From contig JALGAS010000006.1 of the NCBI GenBank assembly GCA_023078685.1, positions 1,488,001-1,552,000 on the forward strand: a DNA stretch of 64,000 bases, written 5' to 3'. Positions 44,418 to 55,339 of the stretch are shown piece by piece. Made by a program: the position numbers and the translations under genes. Source of the stretch: Neopestalotiopsis rosae (Eukaryota; Ascomycota; Sordariomycetes; Amphisphaeriales; Sporocadaceae). The notes below the pieces were generated by a model. It made no database searches. It saw nothing but the letters and a program-made list of their open reading frames with translations, and had not been told where the DNA came from. The stretch's first letter is position 1. Each line of letters begins with the position of its first letter.

Positions 44418-45845
44418 TCAGAGGCGGGAGCCGTTCTTTTGAAGCTCGCTCATGAGATTAAGTCCTACCTTGCCGCCTCGGCTGCCGTCCTCGGTGATGA
44501 TTTGCTTCTCAATATCCTCTGGCTCTTTCCAACTCCACTTGTCCTTGAAGTCGACGGGGTAGTTATTTTCAATCGTGTCGGCAATACTCTCGCCAATGAC
44601 GGGGAGAAACTTGAAGCCGTGCCCACTACCGCCCGTGGCGAGGAAGAGACCGTCCCAGTGCGGGTGGTAGGTGATTAGGAAATCGCCAGTCGCAGTGTCT
44701 GTGTACCAGCAGATGCGACTGTGAGTCCATGGCCGGTCCATAACCTCGGGCCACGGCACCATTCGTCGAAGTCCGGTCCTCAAATCTCGTTCACCTTCTG
44801 CGGGAACCCAAAGCTTGGAGTCGTCCACGTGTGTGTATGGTTGCGAGACGGTGATCTCTGGAAAGCTGGAGTCCCCTGCCTTGTCTGGCACCACCAGCGC
44901 CGAGGTGATTTTCCGAGGGTTCATGTAGCCGTAGGCGTGGCGGCCAATCTTGACCACGTTGTTGCAGGGCGTGATCATAAAGGTCGACTGCGTCATGTTC
45001 ATCAGCACGGGCACATTGGCCAGCCTCTCCTGCTCCCCATCGCTGATGGGCGTGTACGCGAGGCACTGGCCCGTGGCCACGGCGTGGCCCCGGAGGTCTA
45101 CCAGGCTGGGCGTCCAGGCGCCCGCGGCCAGCACGACCAGCTCGGCCCTCAGCGTCGTGCCGTTGCTCAGCTTTGCGCCCGTCACCTTCTTGCCGTCGAC
45201 CTCGAGCCTCTCTACCGTGGCGCCCACAAACTTGACCCGCCCAGTCTCCACGACGCGGTCGTACAGCCAGGCCATGCTCTTTTCCGCATTGGCCCAGCCG
45301 CTCCGCTTGTTGAGGTAGCCCCAGTCGCCAAAGGGGGCGCCCGTGCCGCTGGCCTGGGCAATTTTCTGGAGCGAGTCCAGCTCGACGATGGCGCCGGGCC
45401 CCTCGAGCTCGACGGCGTTGGCGTAGGCCTTTTTCGCGTAGCCCAGCCCGGTTCTGGTGACGCCGTCGGCCGCGAACTCGGGCCCCGAGTCGGCGCACAT
45501 GACGAAGCCGGTCTCGGCGTAGCGGCCCTCGCCGCCCCAGGAGGCAGGGCCGGGCTTGCGCCACTCGTCCTGCGCCGCCGCGGCCAGCTTGGTGTAGGCC
45601 GGGTCCGCGTAGTCGGCGCGCACGATGCGCGACGAGTCCATGCTGCTCGCATCGTCGGACGGGAACTTTTGTTGCTGCTGCTGGCCGCTGCCGCCGCCGC
45701 CGTTGTAGGCTCGGTCCAGCACGGTGATTTGCGTCCTAGACCATGCTGGGCGCTTGGTGAGGGCGTAGGCCGTGGACAGGCCAAAGACGCCCGAGCCGAC
45801 AATGAGGATGGATGAGGGCGGTGTAAAGGTGGACGACTCTGCCAT
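44418..45845 (-). CDS. Peroxisomal sarcosine-oxidase-like FAD oxidase (DAO family)
   Basis: This is a 475-residue single-exon gene starting at ATG 45845 (MAESSTFTPPSS). The FAD fold is SILIVGSGVFGLSTAYAL near residues 12-29. SSRIVRADYADPAYTKLA matches fungal sarcosine, L-saccharopine and fructosyl-amino-acid oxidases. VVLAAGAWTPSLVDL and the C-terminal TGGSGHGFKFLPVIGES are also typical. Cys379 (ICWYTDTATGDFLI) aligns with the cysteine that covalently binds FAD in monomeric sarcosine oxidases. The protein ends GSRL, a type-1 peroxisomal targeting signal, which suits an H2O2-producing enzyme. The substrate, an N-methyl or other secondary amino acid, cannot be fixed from sequence. The coding strand is very GC-rich in the middle, producing long antisense ORFs. 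Confidence 0.87.
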   Translation of the reverse strand: MAESSTFTPPSSILIVGSGVFGLSTAYALTKRPAWSRTQITVLDRAYNGGGGSGQQQQQKFPSDDASSMDSSRIVRADYADPAYTKLAAAAQDEWRKPGPASWGGEGRYAETGFVMCADSGPEFAADGVTRTGLGYAKKAYANAVELEGPGAIVELDSLQKIAQASGTGAPFGDWGYLNKRSGWANAEKSMAWLYDRVVETGRVKFVGATVERLEVDGKKVTGAKLSNGTTLRAELVVLAAGAWTPSLVDLRGHAVATGQCLAYTPISDGEQERLANVPVLMNMTQSTFMITPCNNVVKIGRHAYGYMNPRKITSALVVPDKAGDSSFPEITVSQPYTHVDDSKLWVPAEGERDLRTGLRRMVPWPEVMDRPWTHSRICWYTDTATGDFLITYHPHWDGLFLATGGSGHGFKFLPVIGESIADTIENNYPVDFKDKWSWKEPEDIEKQIITEDGSRGGKVGLNLMSELQKNGSRL

Positions 45846-47059
45846 GTTCAGCCGGGCACTTTTCTTGTTTGCGATGCAAGTCAGGTAGATATAAAAACAA
45901 AATGGGTTGGGCAGTATAATTTCAATAAGGACCAAAACCAAGACTTGTTATAGATGCGTTGCGCATATACCTGTCAAATGCAGGAAGTGATATACGAATT
46001 AAGACCCGTTTTATTGGCTTCTAGTCAAGTCTATAGTAATAGTTTTTAAACACCCCAGACTTGTTCCGACGATACCCATGGGACAATGAGGAGTACAGTA
46101 CGGAATAATGGCTTGATACTACCCATTTGCTGGGGGACGAAAGAGAAAAAATCGTCCGTTTTTCGAGATAAGCCAAGCTAGCAGACGACGATATCGGATC
46201 TGCAAGTGGATCGGAAGCGTGTTTAGTCTTTCAGTTACGGTTATGTCCGCCGACACCCTGGGACAAGACCCCCGAAAGGTGCTGTACATGTAATATAATT
46301 AAACGCCAGTAATGTTCAACGTAACATAATCAGTAGATTGACTTCTGCTCATAGATTATGATATTTAGGTTTGCCATCGTTCCATTTTGCAAGATGTTGA
46401 TATATGTAAGTTCACTTGAATCATCCTTTATTTGGTAACAAACCAACTGCACTTGATAGGCTATATCCAATACCGCAAATCGTTGCCCTGGCTCAGTTGA
46501 ATCCTGAAATATATTAACAACCGCCATGATAAATCTCCAGCCAGTGATCATATATCTCAAAGAAACAGTACACTTACATTGAGCCTTCTGATGATCAAGT
46601 ATAAAGTTCATGAATGGAATGTCAGCCAACATAAAAAGGCCAAATGCTGGGCTGGAGCACGGGCCTTTTTATGGGAACCAGGAACCCAGTCGCGCTTGGA
46701 GAGCCCCAGGTAGGTTAAAGTCGGACCTACTGGAGTGTAGTTATTTGGCATTGCCGCCATTTTCGACAGCTTACATGAATGTACCACAACTTGCAAAACC
46801 GCGCCCAGACCATAGCAAAGACGCCGCGTCCGTCGGCAGCAGTTCTTCGAGATCTTGTCGTCATGTCACCTGCTCACCGACCTTGAGCTCCATGCACTTT
46901 GAATTGGTCGACGATCTGGGCTAGCTTGAAAGGCAATCATTTGGTCCGAAGTTACTAGACTCGAGGTCCTGGAGTTCGAGCAAGAGTAGACGCTGTCCTG
47001 TATGGCAACTCTGCCACCGTCATCCGCCCTTTCTGCGCCTCCTCGACAATAACTTGAAA
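45846..47059. other. Divergent spacer, oxidase and SR140-like genes
   Basis: No coding sequence is recognised. The plus ORF at 46610-46924 lacks motifs. Pyrimidine-rich leader sequence lies just before 47060. Confidence 0.4.
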
Positions 47060-49612
47060 ATGTCTTCGTCCAAGAAAGTCACCGACACCTTCCCCGACGT
47101 CGAGGCGAAGCTCTCCAAGGCGCACAAGCAATCCGCTTTCGACAAGGAGAGAGCCGACCGAGAAGCAAAGCGCAAGCGGGAAGCTGCCGAGACTGCCGCC
47201 GTCCTACAGAGTTTTGTCAAGAGCTTTGACGACGAGGGTGATGGGGATGACGAGATCAGCGCAATCGCCCGGGGCGGACCAGGAACACCATTTAATAGAT
47301 CGCAAGGCTCTGGAAGAGGAGGTTTCGCACCCATCGCAGGACCAGGAAAGAGACACTTTGGGACGGGGCTAAAGAGCGGACCTGGGAGCCTGGGTCCTGC
47401 CCCGACAAACTATGCAAAGAGCGGCCCAGGCAGTCTCGGACCCAGCCCATCAAGCTACGGTCGGAAACGGGGATTTGAGGATGGGTTTCGACGCGACGAT
47501 GACGGTCGAGGCCGAATGGGACGCTATGAAGACGAGCGACAATATGATGCGCCGACCCCAAAGAGCGTTGCCAAGGCATTTGACACGAGCGATGACGAGG
47601 CCGAGGGAAGAAGTTCGAATCGAGACGATGAGAGAGCCATTGCAAAGCCGACGCTGAGACTTGCCAACTTACCACCGGGTACATCACCTGCAGTCATCAA
47701 GGCCATGATACCTGCCAACTTAAATGTTGAAAGCGTCAAGATTCTGCCTCCGTCGATACCCAACTCCAACGAGAGGAAATCCATGGCAGCCATTGTGATA
47801 TTATCGCCAGATACACCAGCGACCGACATTGATGCTGCCGTCAGTTTATTGCAGGGCAAATACTTAGGGTTTGGATTCAACCTGTCTCTACATCGCCACT
47901 TGTCGTCTGCACTTGCGGCTTCTACAGCTACTTCGTCCATTACGTCCACGACATCGTCACATCCATTTGGTGCAAAACCTGTAGCCTTACCAAATAACCC
48001 AAACAACCAGCAAACCCATCGTGGATTTGCACCACCTACTTCCTACGGTCCGCCTGGTGCCCCATTGAACAGATCGACCTTGTTACATGTTCCCATTCAA
48101 GCACCAAAAGATATCAAGCAGCTCCAGCTCATCCACAAGGTGATCGAGGCCGTTTTAGAGCACGGTCCCGAATTTGAAGCTCTTTTAATGTCGCGGCCAG
48201 ACGTACAGAGAGAAGAGAAATGGGCCTGGCTCTGGGACGCTCGCAGTGAAGGTGGTGTTTGGTACAGATGGAGATTATGGGAAGTCATTACGGGCGTTCG
48301 AAGTCGTGGTGGTAAGCCCGGCAAATACGTACCCCTTTTCGAGGGCAGTCACGCGTGGAAAACGCCAGAAAAGCCTTTGGCATACGAATATGCTACAAAC
48401 ATCGAAGAGTTCGTATCCGAATCAGACTATAACTCTTCTGACGAGGATGATTATGAAGATGAGGGCCACAAACCAAATGATGGTGCGCCTGGAGGAGAAA
48501 CAGAGACGACATATCTGAATCCCCTCGACAAAGCCAAGCTCGTTCATCTTTTAGCTCGATTGCCTGCAACACTAGGCCGAATTCGCAAAGGCGACATTGC
48601 CAGGATCACCACCTTTGCAATCACGCACTCGAGTCGAGGTGCCGATGAGATTGTTGATCTAATTGTCTCCAATGTGCAAAAGCCATTCGGTTTCACGTCC
48701 GCCAACCCCGAGCACAAGCAGAATGCGCCGCAGGAAATTGAGGGAGCTGCCAGAACCGGCGAGTCGGGTCCTTCTACGCCAGCGGCCGACGATAAGGACA
48801 AAACAGCAAACGGGGAGCAGCTCGACACAAGTGCCGCAAGTCTTGTCGCCCTGTATGTCGTCAGTGACATTCTATCTTCTTCGGCCACGAGCGGAGTTCG
48901 ACACAGCTGGCGGTATCGTCAACTATTTGAAACGGCATTACGAGAGCGCAAAATATTCGAATACCTGGGACAAACGGCCGAGCGCCTTGGCTGGGGCAGA
49001 CTGAGAGCCGATAAGTGGAAGCGCAGTGTTGGGCTCGTGCTTGGTCTTTGGGAGGGCTGGTGCGTGTTTCCCGCTGAAAGTCAAGAGCTCTTTGTCAAGA
49101 GTTTTGAGAACCCACCCAGCCTGGCGGCAAAAGCGACCAACGAATCACAACAAGCAGCAGACGATGAAGCTGGAAAGAGAAACGGCGGCAAATGGAGAAC
49201 TGTCGAGGCTGGAGGTGCCGAAGCAACCAAGGGATTTGAGCCAGTCAGCATCGAGTCAGGAGCTGGCTATGATCCCAATGCGGAAAAGATGGACATTGAT
49301 GATGAAATCGACGGCGATGCTATGGACGAAGATTATGGCGATGATGTCCTAATGGATAGTGATATTGATGGAAAGCCAATGTCCGAGGACGAAGGCGAAA
49401 TGGACGGCGAGCCGATGGAAGAGGACAAGCCAGATCCGCCAGCTTCCAAAGACCCATCAGCAGTGGCGGCACCCTCTCCACCACAGCAAGAAAATGAAGA
49501 GCCTCCAGCAAAGGATGCCTCGGAAGCCACGGACAAGTCTGCGCGGCCACCCCGTCGTCGGATGAGGGCCGTGGATATGTTTGCAGATGATGCTAGTGAT
49601 GGAGATGGCTGA
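47060..49612 (+). CDS. U2 snRNP-associated SURP/CID protein (SR140/U2SURP-like)
   Basis: This is an 850-residue single-exon gene with ATG at 47060 (MSSSKKVTDTFPDVEAKL). Domains run in the order known for U2SURP. A Lys/Arg-rich N-terminus is followed by an RRM at about 196-285 (TLRLANLPPGTSPAVIKAMI, then MAAIVILSPD). A SURP module lies at about 350-400 (LIHKVIEAVLEHGPEFEALL, WYRWRLWEVITG). A CID lies at about 490-667 (DKAKLVHLLARLPATLGRIR, ALYVVSDILSSSA, WKRSVGLVLGLWEGWCVFP). The acidic tail ends with the conserved RRRMRAVDMFADDASDGDG. Such proteins associate with the U2 snRNP during spliceosome assembly. N-terminal repeats of KSGPGSLGP (two copies, about residues 105-130) are a local peculiarity. 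Confidence 0.88.
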   Translation: MSSSKKVTDTFPDVEAKLSKAHKQSAFDKERADREAKRKREAAETAAVLQSFVKSFDDEGDGDDEISAIARGGPGTPFNRSQGSGRGGFAPIAGPGKRHFGTGLKSGPGSLGPAPTNYAKSGPGSLGPSPSSYGRKRGFEDGFRRDDDGRGRMGRYEDERQYDAPTPKSVAKAFDTSDDEAEGRSSNRDDERAIAKPTLRLANLPPGTSPAVIKAMIPANLNVESVKILPPSIPNSNERKSMAAIVILSPDTPATDIDAAVSLLQGKYLGFGFNLSLHRHLSSALAASTATSSITSTTSSHPFGAKPVALPNNPNNQQTHRGFAPPTSYGPPGAPLNRSTLLHVPIQAPKDIKQLQLIHKVIEAVLEHGPEFEALLMSRPDVQREEKWAWLWDARSEGGVWYRWRLWEVITGVRSRGGKPGKYVPLFEGSHAWKTPEKPLAYEYATNIEEFVSESDYNSSDEDDYEDEGHKPNDGAPGGETETTYLNPLDKAKLVHLLARLPATLGRIRKGDIARITTFAITHSSRGADEIVDLIVSNVQKPFGFTSANPEHKQNAPQEIEGAARTGESGPSTPAADDKDKTANGEQLDTSAASLVALYVVSDILSSSATSGVRHSWRYRQLFETALRERKIFEYLGQTAERLGWGRLRADKWKRSVGLVLGLWEGWCVFPAESQELFVKSFENPPSLAAKATNESQQAADDEAGKRNGGKWRTVEAGGAEATKGFEPVSIESGAGYDPNAEKMDIDDEIDGDAMDEDYGDDVLMDSDIDGKPMSEDEGEMDGEPMEEDKPDPPASKDPSAVAAPSPPQQENEEPPAKDASEATDKSARPPRRRMRAVDMFADDASDGDG

Positions 49613-50681
49613 TGGACCTTGACCAGATAGACGAATAATAACATAATGGACATCCCAAAGTCACTTTACGATTGGCCCTTTGGTGCATACCATTGCCATC
49701 TTCTCGGGAAGATTTCACGTCTGTATCTACTCATTTGATGATTCTGGAATGATGTGCGTGTCTAGTAGCAGGGCAGATCGAGCACAGATCCTGATCCCTT
49801 AACCACGACAACCAACATCTCGGATTGCTGCTTCATGATACATAGGCGTCCTTCGTGGTCTTCTTCCATGAACTTTGTAGATGACTGTTCTTGTCAGTCT
49901 GGAAATTCATACTTCTCACCAATATTAAGGGCTTGGAGGAGACTCTTGGATCCCCAGAACTTATATCGTGGGTACTGTTCAGAAGTCAGATAGATATATC
50001 TCGTTGGGTGAACTTGATTCGCCTTCATCATGGTCCTAGAGTCACTTGGAAAACTGCAATCCAGGCATTCCAGGCCATGAGGTATCCTTAATGCTGGTCA
50101 TTCTGGTTTGTTCTTGAGCCAGATACATGTTCGGCCGCACGGACCCCCAGAGGATTTGTGATTCGAAGTCCAAAAGCTTCTTTTGATCAGACGTACTGAT
50201 ATCAGAAAAGGGGGAAGGAGGTGTCCAATGGCCTCCTCTTTCCTAACGTGCGTCGCCGCTCGATGAACACACAGTCGAGGCTGCTTCATACCAAAGAATC
50301 CATTGCCACCTGCTACGGGATCCTGGCATCTTCGCATCGTGACTTCTAAGCAAATCGCCAGGTCGTGCACCGAACGGTGGAAGATTAGGAAGTATCTACG
50401 CGCAGCAGAGCAATGGCGTTTAAAGGGGATGATGCTATGGAGGTAGCTTTGTTTACTCCTCTCTCTTCTCTCCCTTACTCTTCTACAAATACCGACTGGT
50501 GCCACAGAGTCTCTCCATTCTTCTTCCTCCATCTTGCAGCCCAGACTCACAAAGATAAACAATCAATTCTATTTACTTGAATAAGTTTTATCGTCACTGC
50601 TTCCATTCTTCAAAGCTTCCTTAAGTCACCAATACAGTCAAAATATCTGCTTCAACCTCGTCCGTTGAGACCACTCACAAG
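49613..50681. other. Spacer, 1.1 kb
   Basis: This contains the 3' flank of the SR140-like gene and, near its right end, CT-rich sequence with a good leader look (50455-50640). No gene is recognised. Confidence 0.4.
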
Positions 50682-51222
50682 ATGCAGTGGAGCGATGACT
50701 TCAGAACTCCAAGACAGTCAGACTCCCTCCATCCTCTAGCGGCCATCCGGTACCTGGGCGTAACATGGTAGCACCACCCACGCTGTAGCTCTTTCGACGC
50801 ACAGCAGGCTGATCGAGGGAAGTGAGCAGAGGCTTTTGGATTTAAGGAAACACATTCAGATCAGAGAGAGGGAATTTGTGCATCAACTGATCCCTGTCTA
50901 TGAAACAATGGCACAGTGCCAAGCAACTTTGGAGAATCTCGAAGAGGACAACATTGCAAGCGAAGAGGACAATACGGAGCCGTCCTCTAGCCAAGCAAGA
51001 CCGAAGACCATCAGGCGCTTCCGCAAGCGACCGCACAAGAGAAAGCATACGAAAACGGAACCAGAGAAGGACAGACGAAAAGGACTTCATCTTGTCCAGT
51101 CCCCAGGAGAATGGGTTTCGCTCCGGGGACTCGAATGGGTGCAATGGACAAATTCGGCCTATTGCTCAGAGAATTACAATAATGCCCAACACAAACACCA
51201 CCATCGTCAGCCCGGGTGTTAA
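50682..51222 (+). CDS. Hypothetical coiled-coil protein, model uncertain
   Basis: The proposed exons are 50682..50749 and 50805..51222 (55-nt intron, donor GTACCT, acceptor CACAG), giving 161 aa. The product begins MQWSDDFRTPRQSDSLHPLA. It has a helical charged region (EQRLLDLRKHIQIREREFVH, then YETMAQCQATLENLEEDN), an acidic patch and a strongly basic stretch (TIRRFRKRPHKRKHTKTE). I do not recognise it. The downstream sequence to about 51644 also looks partly coding in other frames. Examples are ITIMPNTNTTIVSPGVK at 51178, joined by a GTAAGA donor at 51224 to a CCGTAG acceptor, and EGYDSRRTAELNTALASYEP near 51425. The real gene may therefore have three or more exons and a different C-terminus, or be decaying. 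Confidence 0.4.
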
Positions 51223-51644
51223 AGGTAAGAAGCCTCTAAGAAGAAGCGTAAACTTCTCTCTCTTTCCTTTTTCTTTATTTTCTCTCTTAAGTTACAGTCA
51301 CTAATGCCCGATAACCGTAGAACGTCGGATTGCCAATGTCAGACCAAACCCTTCAAGCACGAGTCTTCTCTCATATCATTCCGACTAAGCCTTACATTGA
51401 TGGGAGGAACGACTATTGGTTGATGAAGGGTACGATTCCAGGCGCACCGCAGAGCTCAACACGGCGCTGGCCTCTTATGAACCGAATGTCGACGAGCAAC
51501 ACAACCACTACCTCGGATTCTCGGGGTGTCCACGATTTTGCAGATCAGGGCTCATAGCACCACTAATGGAATGTACTACGACAACAACCCACAGATATAG
51601 GCACTTTTGCACTCCTCCTCCAGACCGACATGTCAAGAAATGAC

Positions 51645-52248
51645 CGCAACAAGGTGAGCGATGCAGAGAGCCATAGTACGCAACATGGAAGTGAGGAGAG
51701 CAGCAATGGCAACAGTACAAAAGAATCCACGGAACTCCTCTTGCATCGCTTGCGACAGCAACACATAAAACCCAATAAACATATTCGCGGCTGTTGCGAA
51801 CACCGGCATCTCATTCGTGGCCGGAGTGTAATCTATAGTATCATATTAATAGAATCTCTTTCATTGGATACATCCATTATTTGCAACTGCCCGGCAAAGA
51901 TCTGCATTGTAAATGATTTTCGATTTCCATCGCCATTGTGATGATGCGTTAAAGCATGTAATGCTATTGGCTCGGTAGTGTCCTGTCGATCCGCAACACT
52001 CAAGCGTGCCTAGACCTAGCAGCTACGAAATCCAGCTAACAACCCCTACCCAGCACATGTGCAGCGCTACGCTACCTCCCTTGCTCCCCACACTGGTTCG
52101 GTAAATAGGTACCTGGTTTTCAAGTTATCTTTACAAACTTTCGCTTTATGTCCTTGACGACATTGAATTGCTTCCTAACCTAGCTTACCCTTTCTTCACC
52201 CGATTGAGACCGGATGCAGTGCCCGGTCAGATAATTTCTTTGACCAAC
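51645..52248. other. Spacer before conserved coiled-coil gene
   Basis: No gene is recognised. The last 100 bp forms a pyrimidine-rich leader. Confidence 0.4.
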
Positions 52249-53445
52249 ATGGCGGCCTCTGAGCAGCGTCACCGCGACTATTCTGCCAACGATAACGAGT
52301 ACGATCGAGTTCGGCCAGCCAAGAGACGCCGTTTTGAGGACAATGAGAAGTCTCACGAGGGTCATCAGGAGTCCAAACGCCATGATCGATACGAAAGACA
52401 CGAGAGCCGTGGGCACGTACGGTCGGCCTCGCCGGATAAGATGCAACGCGACAGGGAAGGGAATGATGCTGCCGCAGATGAACACCGCCAACGACATCGC
52501 AGGCGACACAGACATCATCACCATCACCAACACCGCTCATCGCGCCCCGTGCAACCCGCAGAGCTACCATACGGCGCACGCCCTCTCTCCAAGACCGATA
52601 TAGAACTCTTCCGGCCGCTGCTGGCGAGGTACATAGAAGTGCAAAAGAACAAGGACATGGGCGACATGGACGAGCGCGAGATCCGAGGCCGCTGGAAGAG
52701 CTTCGCAGCCAAATGGAATGAGGGAACGCTGGCTCAGAGCTGGTACGACCCAGAGCTCTTTGAGGAAACGCGACAATCCGGGTTCTGGGACGTGAGTAGC
52801 AAGCCAAAGGAAGCGGTTAGAAACGCCGAAGATGGGTCGTCAGTAGAGGAGCAAAACCCTGGCGATGGCATGGCGAGAAATCAAAAATCAAATAATGCAG
52901 GGTCGGACGACGATGATGATGAAGGGGACGACTACGGTCCAGTGCTTCCGGGCTCCTCACATTATCGTACTACCGACAGAAAGGGCCCAGGAATACCTAG
53001 CCTACAAGACCTTGAAGTCCGGCGCGAAATGGACGAAGAGGACCGTCTCGACAGTGTCTCGCAACTGCGCCTCGAGCGCAAGGCCGATCGTGCGGAACAA
53101 AAAGCACGACTAGAAGAGCTTGTCCCGCGAGCCGAGGCCGGGACGCGCGAGCGCAAACTGGAAAAGAAAAAGGAAGTCAATGAGAAGATGAAGGGGTTCC
53201 GAGACCGGTCTCCTGGCGCAGCCGAGGTCAATGACGGCGAGCTCATGGGCGGCGGAGACAGTGTCGACGAGCTCAAGCGGATGCGGGCCTCGGCCGAGCG
53301 CAAGAAGACGGAGAAGGAGATACGCCGCGAGGAGATTCGGAGGGCCAAGGATGAGGAGCGCAAGGAGAGGCTCAAGGAGTACCGCGAAAAGGAGGACAAG
53401 GCCATGGTGATGCTGAAGGAATTGGCCAAGCAGAGGTTTGGGTGA
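52249..53445 (+). CDS. Conserved nuclear-type coiled-coil protein, function unknown
   Basis: This is a 398-residue single-exon gene. ATG 52249 follows GACCAAC; the frame is open upstream, but MAASEQRHRD is the natural start. The N-terminal ~95 residues are Arg/His/Asp-rich with a His tract. A conserved folded segment follows at about 105-165 (LSKTDIELFRPLLARYIEVQ, DEREIRGRWKSFAAKWNEG, WYDPELFEET). Next come an acidic linker, YGPVLPG, PGIPSLQDLEVRREMDEEDR and a long charged coiled coil ending MVMLKELAKQRFG. I recognise the layout from widely conserved fungal proteins that automatic pipelines often label RNA helicase-like, but no helicase motifs are present. A role in RNA processing is only suggested by RS/RH-type composition. 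Confidence 0.8.
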   Translation: MAASEQRHRDYSANDNEYDRVRPAKRRRFEDNEKSHEGHQESKRHDRYERHESRGHVRSASPDKMQRDREGNDAAADEHRQRHRRRHRHHHHHQHRSSRPVQPAELPYGARPLSKTDIELFRPLLARYIEVQKNKDMGDMDEREIRGRWKSFAAKWNEGTLAQSWYDPELFEETRQSGFWDVSSKPKEAVRNAEDGSSVEEQNPGDGMARNQKSNNAGSDDDDDEGDDYGPVLPGSSHYRTTDRKGPGIPSLQDLEVRREMDEEDRLDSVSQLRLERKADRAEQKARLEELVPRAEAGTRERKLEKKKEVNEKMKGFRDRSPGAAEVNDGELMGGGDSVDELKRMRASAERKKTEKEIRREEIRRAKDEERKERLKEYREKEDKAMVMLKELAKQRFG

Positions 53446-53997
53446 GATCTTTGAGACTCACGCCGGAAAATGATACCAACAGCGATGTGAACTTATGTGC
53501 CCTTTTTACATGCCCTCAAATGTGCATCACTTCTGACCCATGGAAGGGCTCTGGGCGATTAGCCTGAACAGACTGAAGAAAAGGTCCAAGTTCTATTCTT
53601 CATACAAGTATCAAAGTACGAAACATGAGTGGCTTGGTAGTATCGTTATGACATTAAAGACACTGGAAGAGGCAGTATCACCATTTCCCGGCTGCCCATC
53701 TCGACCGTACTGTGACATCCAGGATAGTATAGCGCTTGCAACGTAATTCAAGTTAGAATGTGCATAGGCATAGCTCATATACAGTGCATCGCGTCCCCGC
53801 AGATACTGTCCCACTTTAGCGCACTAATAATTCTTCACAATTTGGCCCAATGATACGAAAATCCACATTCAAAACGGGCAGTGGTTCATGACCCCATCTC
53901 TCGGACATTGAAGAGAGAAAAGAAAGGTAAGACGATCCAATGAGTCTGTGACTTGAATATTCGGGCTAACAATATTTCCAGATCTGGAGTTGCCAAG
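53446..53997 (+). promoter_or_regulatory. EFM7 upstream region with probable leader intron
   Basis: A GTAAGACG donor near 53926, a GGCTAAC branch-like site and a TTTCCAG acceptor near 53981 fit a short intron in the EFM7 5' leader. The ATG upstream of the donor meets a stop at once, so the intron would be untranslated. No other gene is seen. Confidence 0.45.
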
Positions 53998-54780
53998 ATG
54001 GATGACGACGAGCAGCTTGACACTGGTCTCTTCCAAGAGCCCGCCGACTATGCGCCTCCCAAGCCGCCCACGCTGGCAAAGCATGTCATGAAGTCGGGGC
54101 AGGAAGTGCCTATCCACTTGGTCGGCTACAACCTGCGGGAGGGTCACTACTTGTGGAATGGCGCTCGTTACATTTCGCACTGGTTTGAGGACAATGTTGA
54201 TGCGATCCGGGGCAAGACAGTATTCGAGCTCGGCGCCGGCGGCGGCCTGCCAGGCATCGTGGCGGCCATTCTGGGCGCCCGCAAGGTTGTCTGTACCGAC
54301 TACCCAGACGAGGAACTCATGGTCATGATCCGCAAGAACGCCGGCGAGAGCGAGTCCCAGATCCCCGAGCCGCGCAGCCGGTTCGTGGCCGAGGGCTACG
54401 AATGGGGATGCGACCCGGCGCCGGTCCTGGCGCACCTGGAGACGGCCGAGGAGCAAAAGGCGGGCTTTGACGTCTTGATCCTGGCCGACCTGCTCTTCAA
54501 GCACCCGCAGCACGAGAACATGGTCAAGACCATTGAGATGACGCTCAGCCGGCGGCGGGAGAGCAAGGCCCTCGTCTTCTTCACCAGCTACCGCCCCTGG
54601 CTGCAGCACGCCGACCTGGCCTTTTTTGACCGCGCGCGCGACCACGGCTTCGTCGTTGACAAGATCTTTGAGCAGCGCCTCGAGAAACCCATGTTTGAGA
54701 ACGATCCGGGCGATCTCGAGGTCCAGAAGCTCTGCACCGGCTGGGAAATCAAGTGGCCCGAGGACAAGTGCACGGCATAG
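53998..54780 (+). CDS. EFM7: Protein N-terminal and lysine N-methyltransferase EFM7
   Basis: This is a 260-residue protein, the same size as yeast Efm7/Nnt1. ATG 53998 gives MDDDEQLDTGLFQEPADYAP. The family signature LVGYNLREGHYLWNGARYIS is followed by the class-I methyltransferase SAM site VFELGAGGGLPGIVAAILGA near residues 74-93. Motif II is VCTDYPDEELM and motif IV is DVLILADLLFKHPQHENMVK. The C-terminal VQKLCTGWEIKW closes the fold. In yeast the enzyme methylates the N-terminal Gly and the adjacent Lys of translation elongation factor eEF1A. A leader intron probably lies just upstream. Confidence 0.92.
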   Translation: MDDDEQLDTGLFQEPADYAPPKPPTLAKHVMKSGQEVPIHLVGYNLREGHYLWNGARYISHWFEDNVDAIRGKTVFELGAGGGLPGIVAAILGARKVVCTDYPDEELMVMIRKNAGESESQIPEPRSRFVAEGYEWGCDPAPVLAHLETAEEQKAGFDVLILADLLFKHPQHENMVKTIEMTLSRRRESKALVFFTSYRPWLQHADLAFFDRARDHGFVVDKIFEQRLEKPMFENDPGDLEVQKLCTGWEIKWPEDKCTA

Positions 54781-55339
54781 TTCTCAAGATAGAATCACTG
54801 TTAAAAATCATAGAGTGACTTGGAGTCGAAATTTCCCAGCATTCATATTGCGACTTGCCACCTTGAAAAAAATGGGATTGATGAGATTACGACAGCATAC
54901 ATCAGAAGACAAAATAAACATGGTTGCCAATGCGATGATAATTCATTCTCTCAAGACTGTCACTATCAGAGAGCCAAGACTGCTCAGCTTCTTTGGCCAC
55001 TTTTTTGCACGTGCACGTGAGACACCAATAGTCAGAAAAAGAAGCATGATGTCAGGCAGCATTGTGCCGTTTTGGAGTCGGAGACCTAGATGTTAGGCTA
55101 CAGCCGCTACCGATAGGGTCTCCACAGCTGAGTAGAGGACCCTCAATGTTCTCGACGTGCAACAGTTTATAACATCAACGTCTTTCGATGGCAACGACTT
55201 TTTTTTTTTTTTCCACACATCTTTATACTGTCAATCGTTTTTGGAACAGGTTTTCTGAAAATATCTCTGTTTGCTAAGGAACCTTGACCCATCTTTCCTC
55301 GCAGGGTACTACTTTACGTCACCATTTCACCATTTCACC
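54781..55339. other. Spacer with T14 run
   Basis: This lies between EFM7 and the F-box gene, in tandem orientation. A T14 run lies at about 55200-55213. No gene is seen. Confidence 0.4.

Noticed and set aside
44721..45815. 364-codon plus-strand ORF opposite the flavin oxidase gene
   Set aside because: It is antisense to a well-supported conserved enzyme. Its length comes from the high GC of third positions and the composition has no domain.
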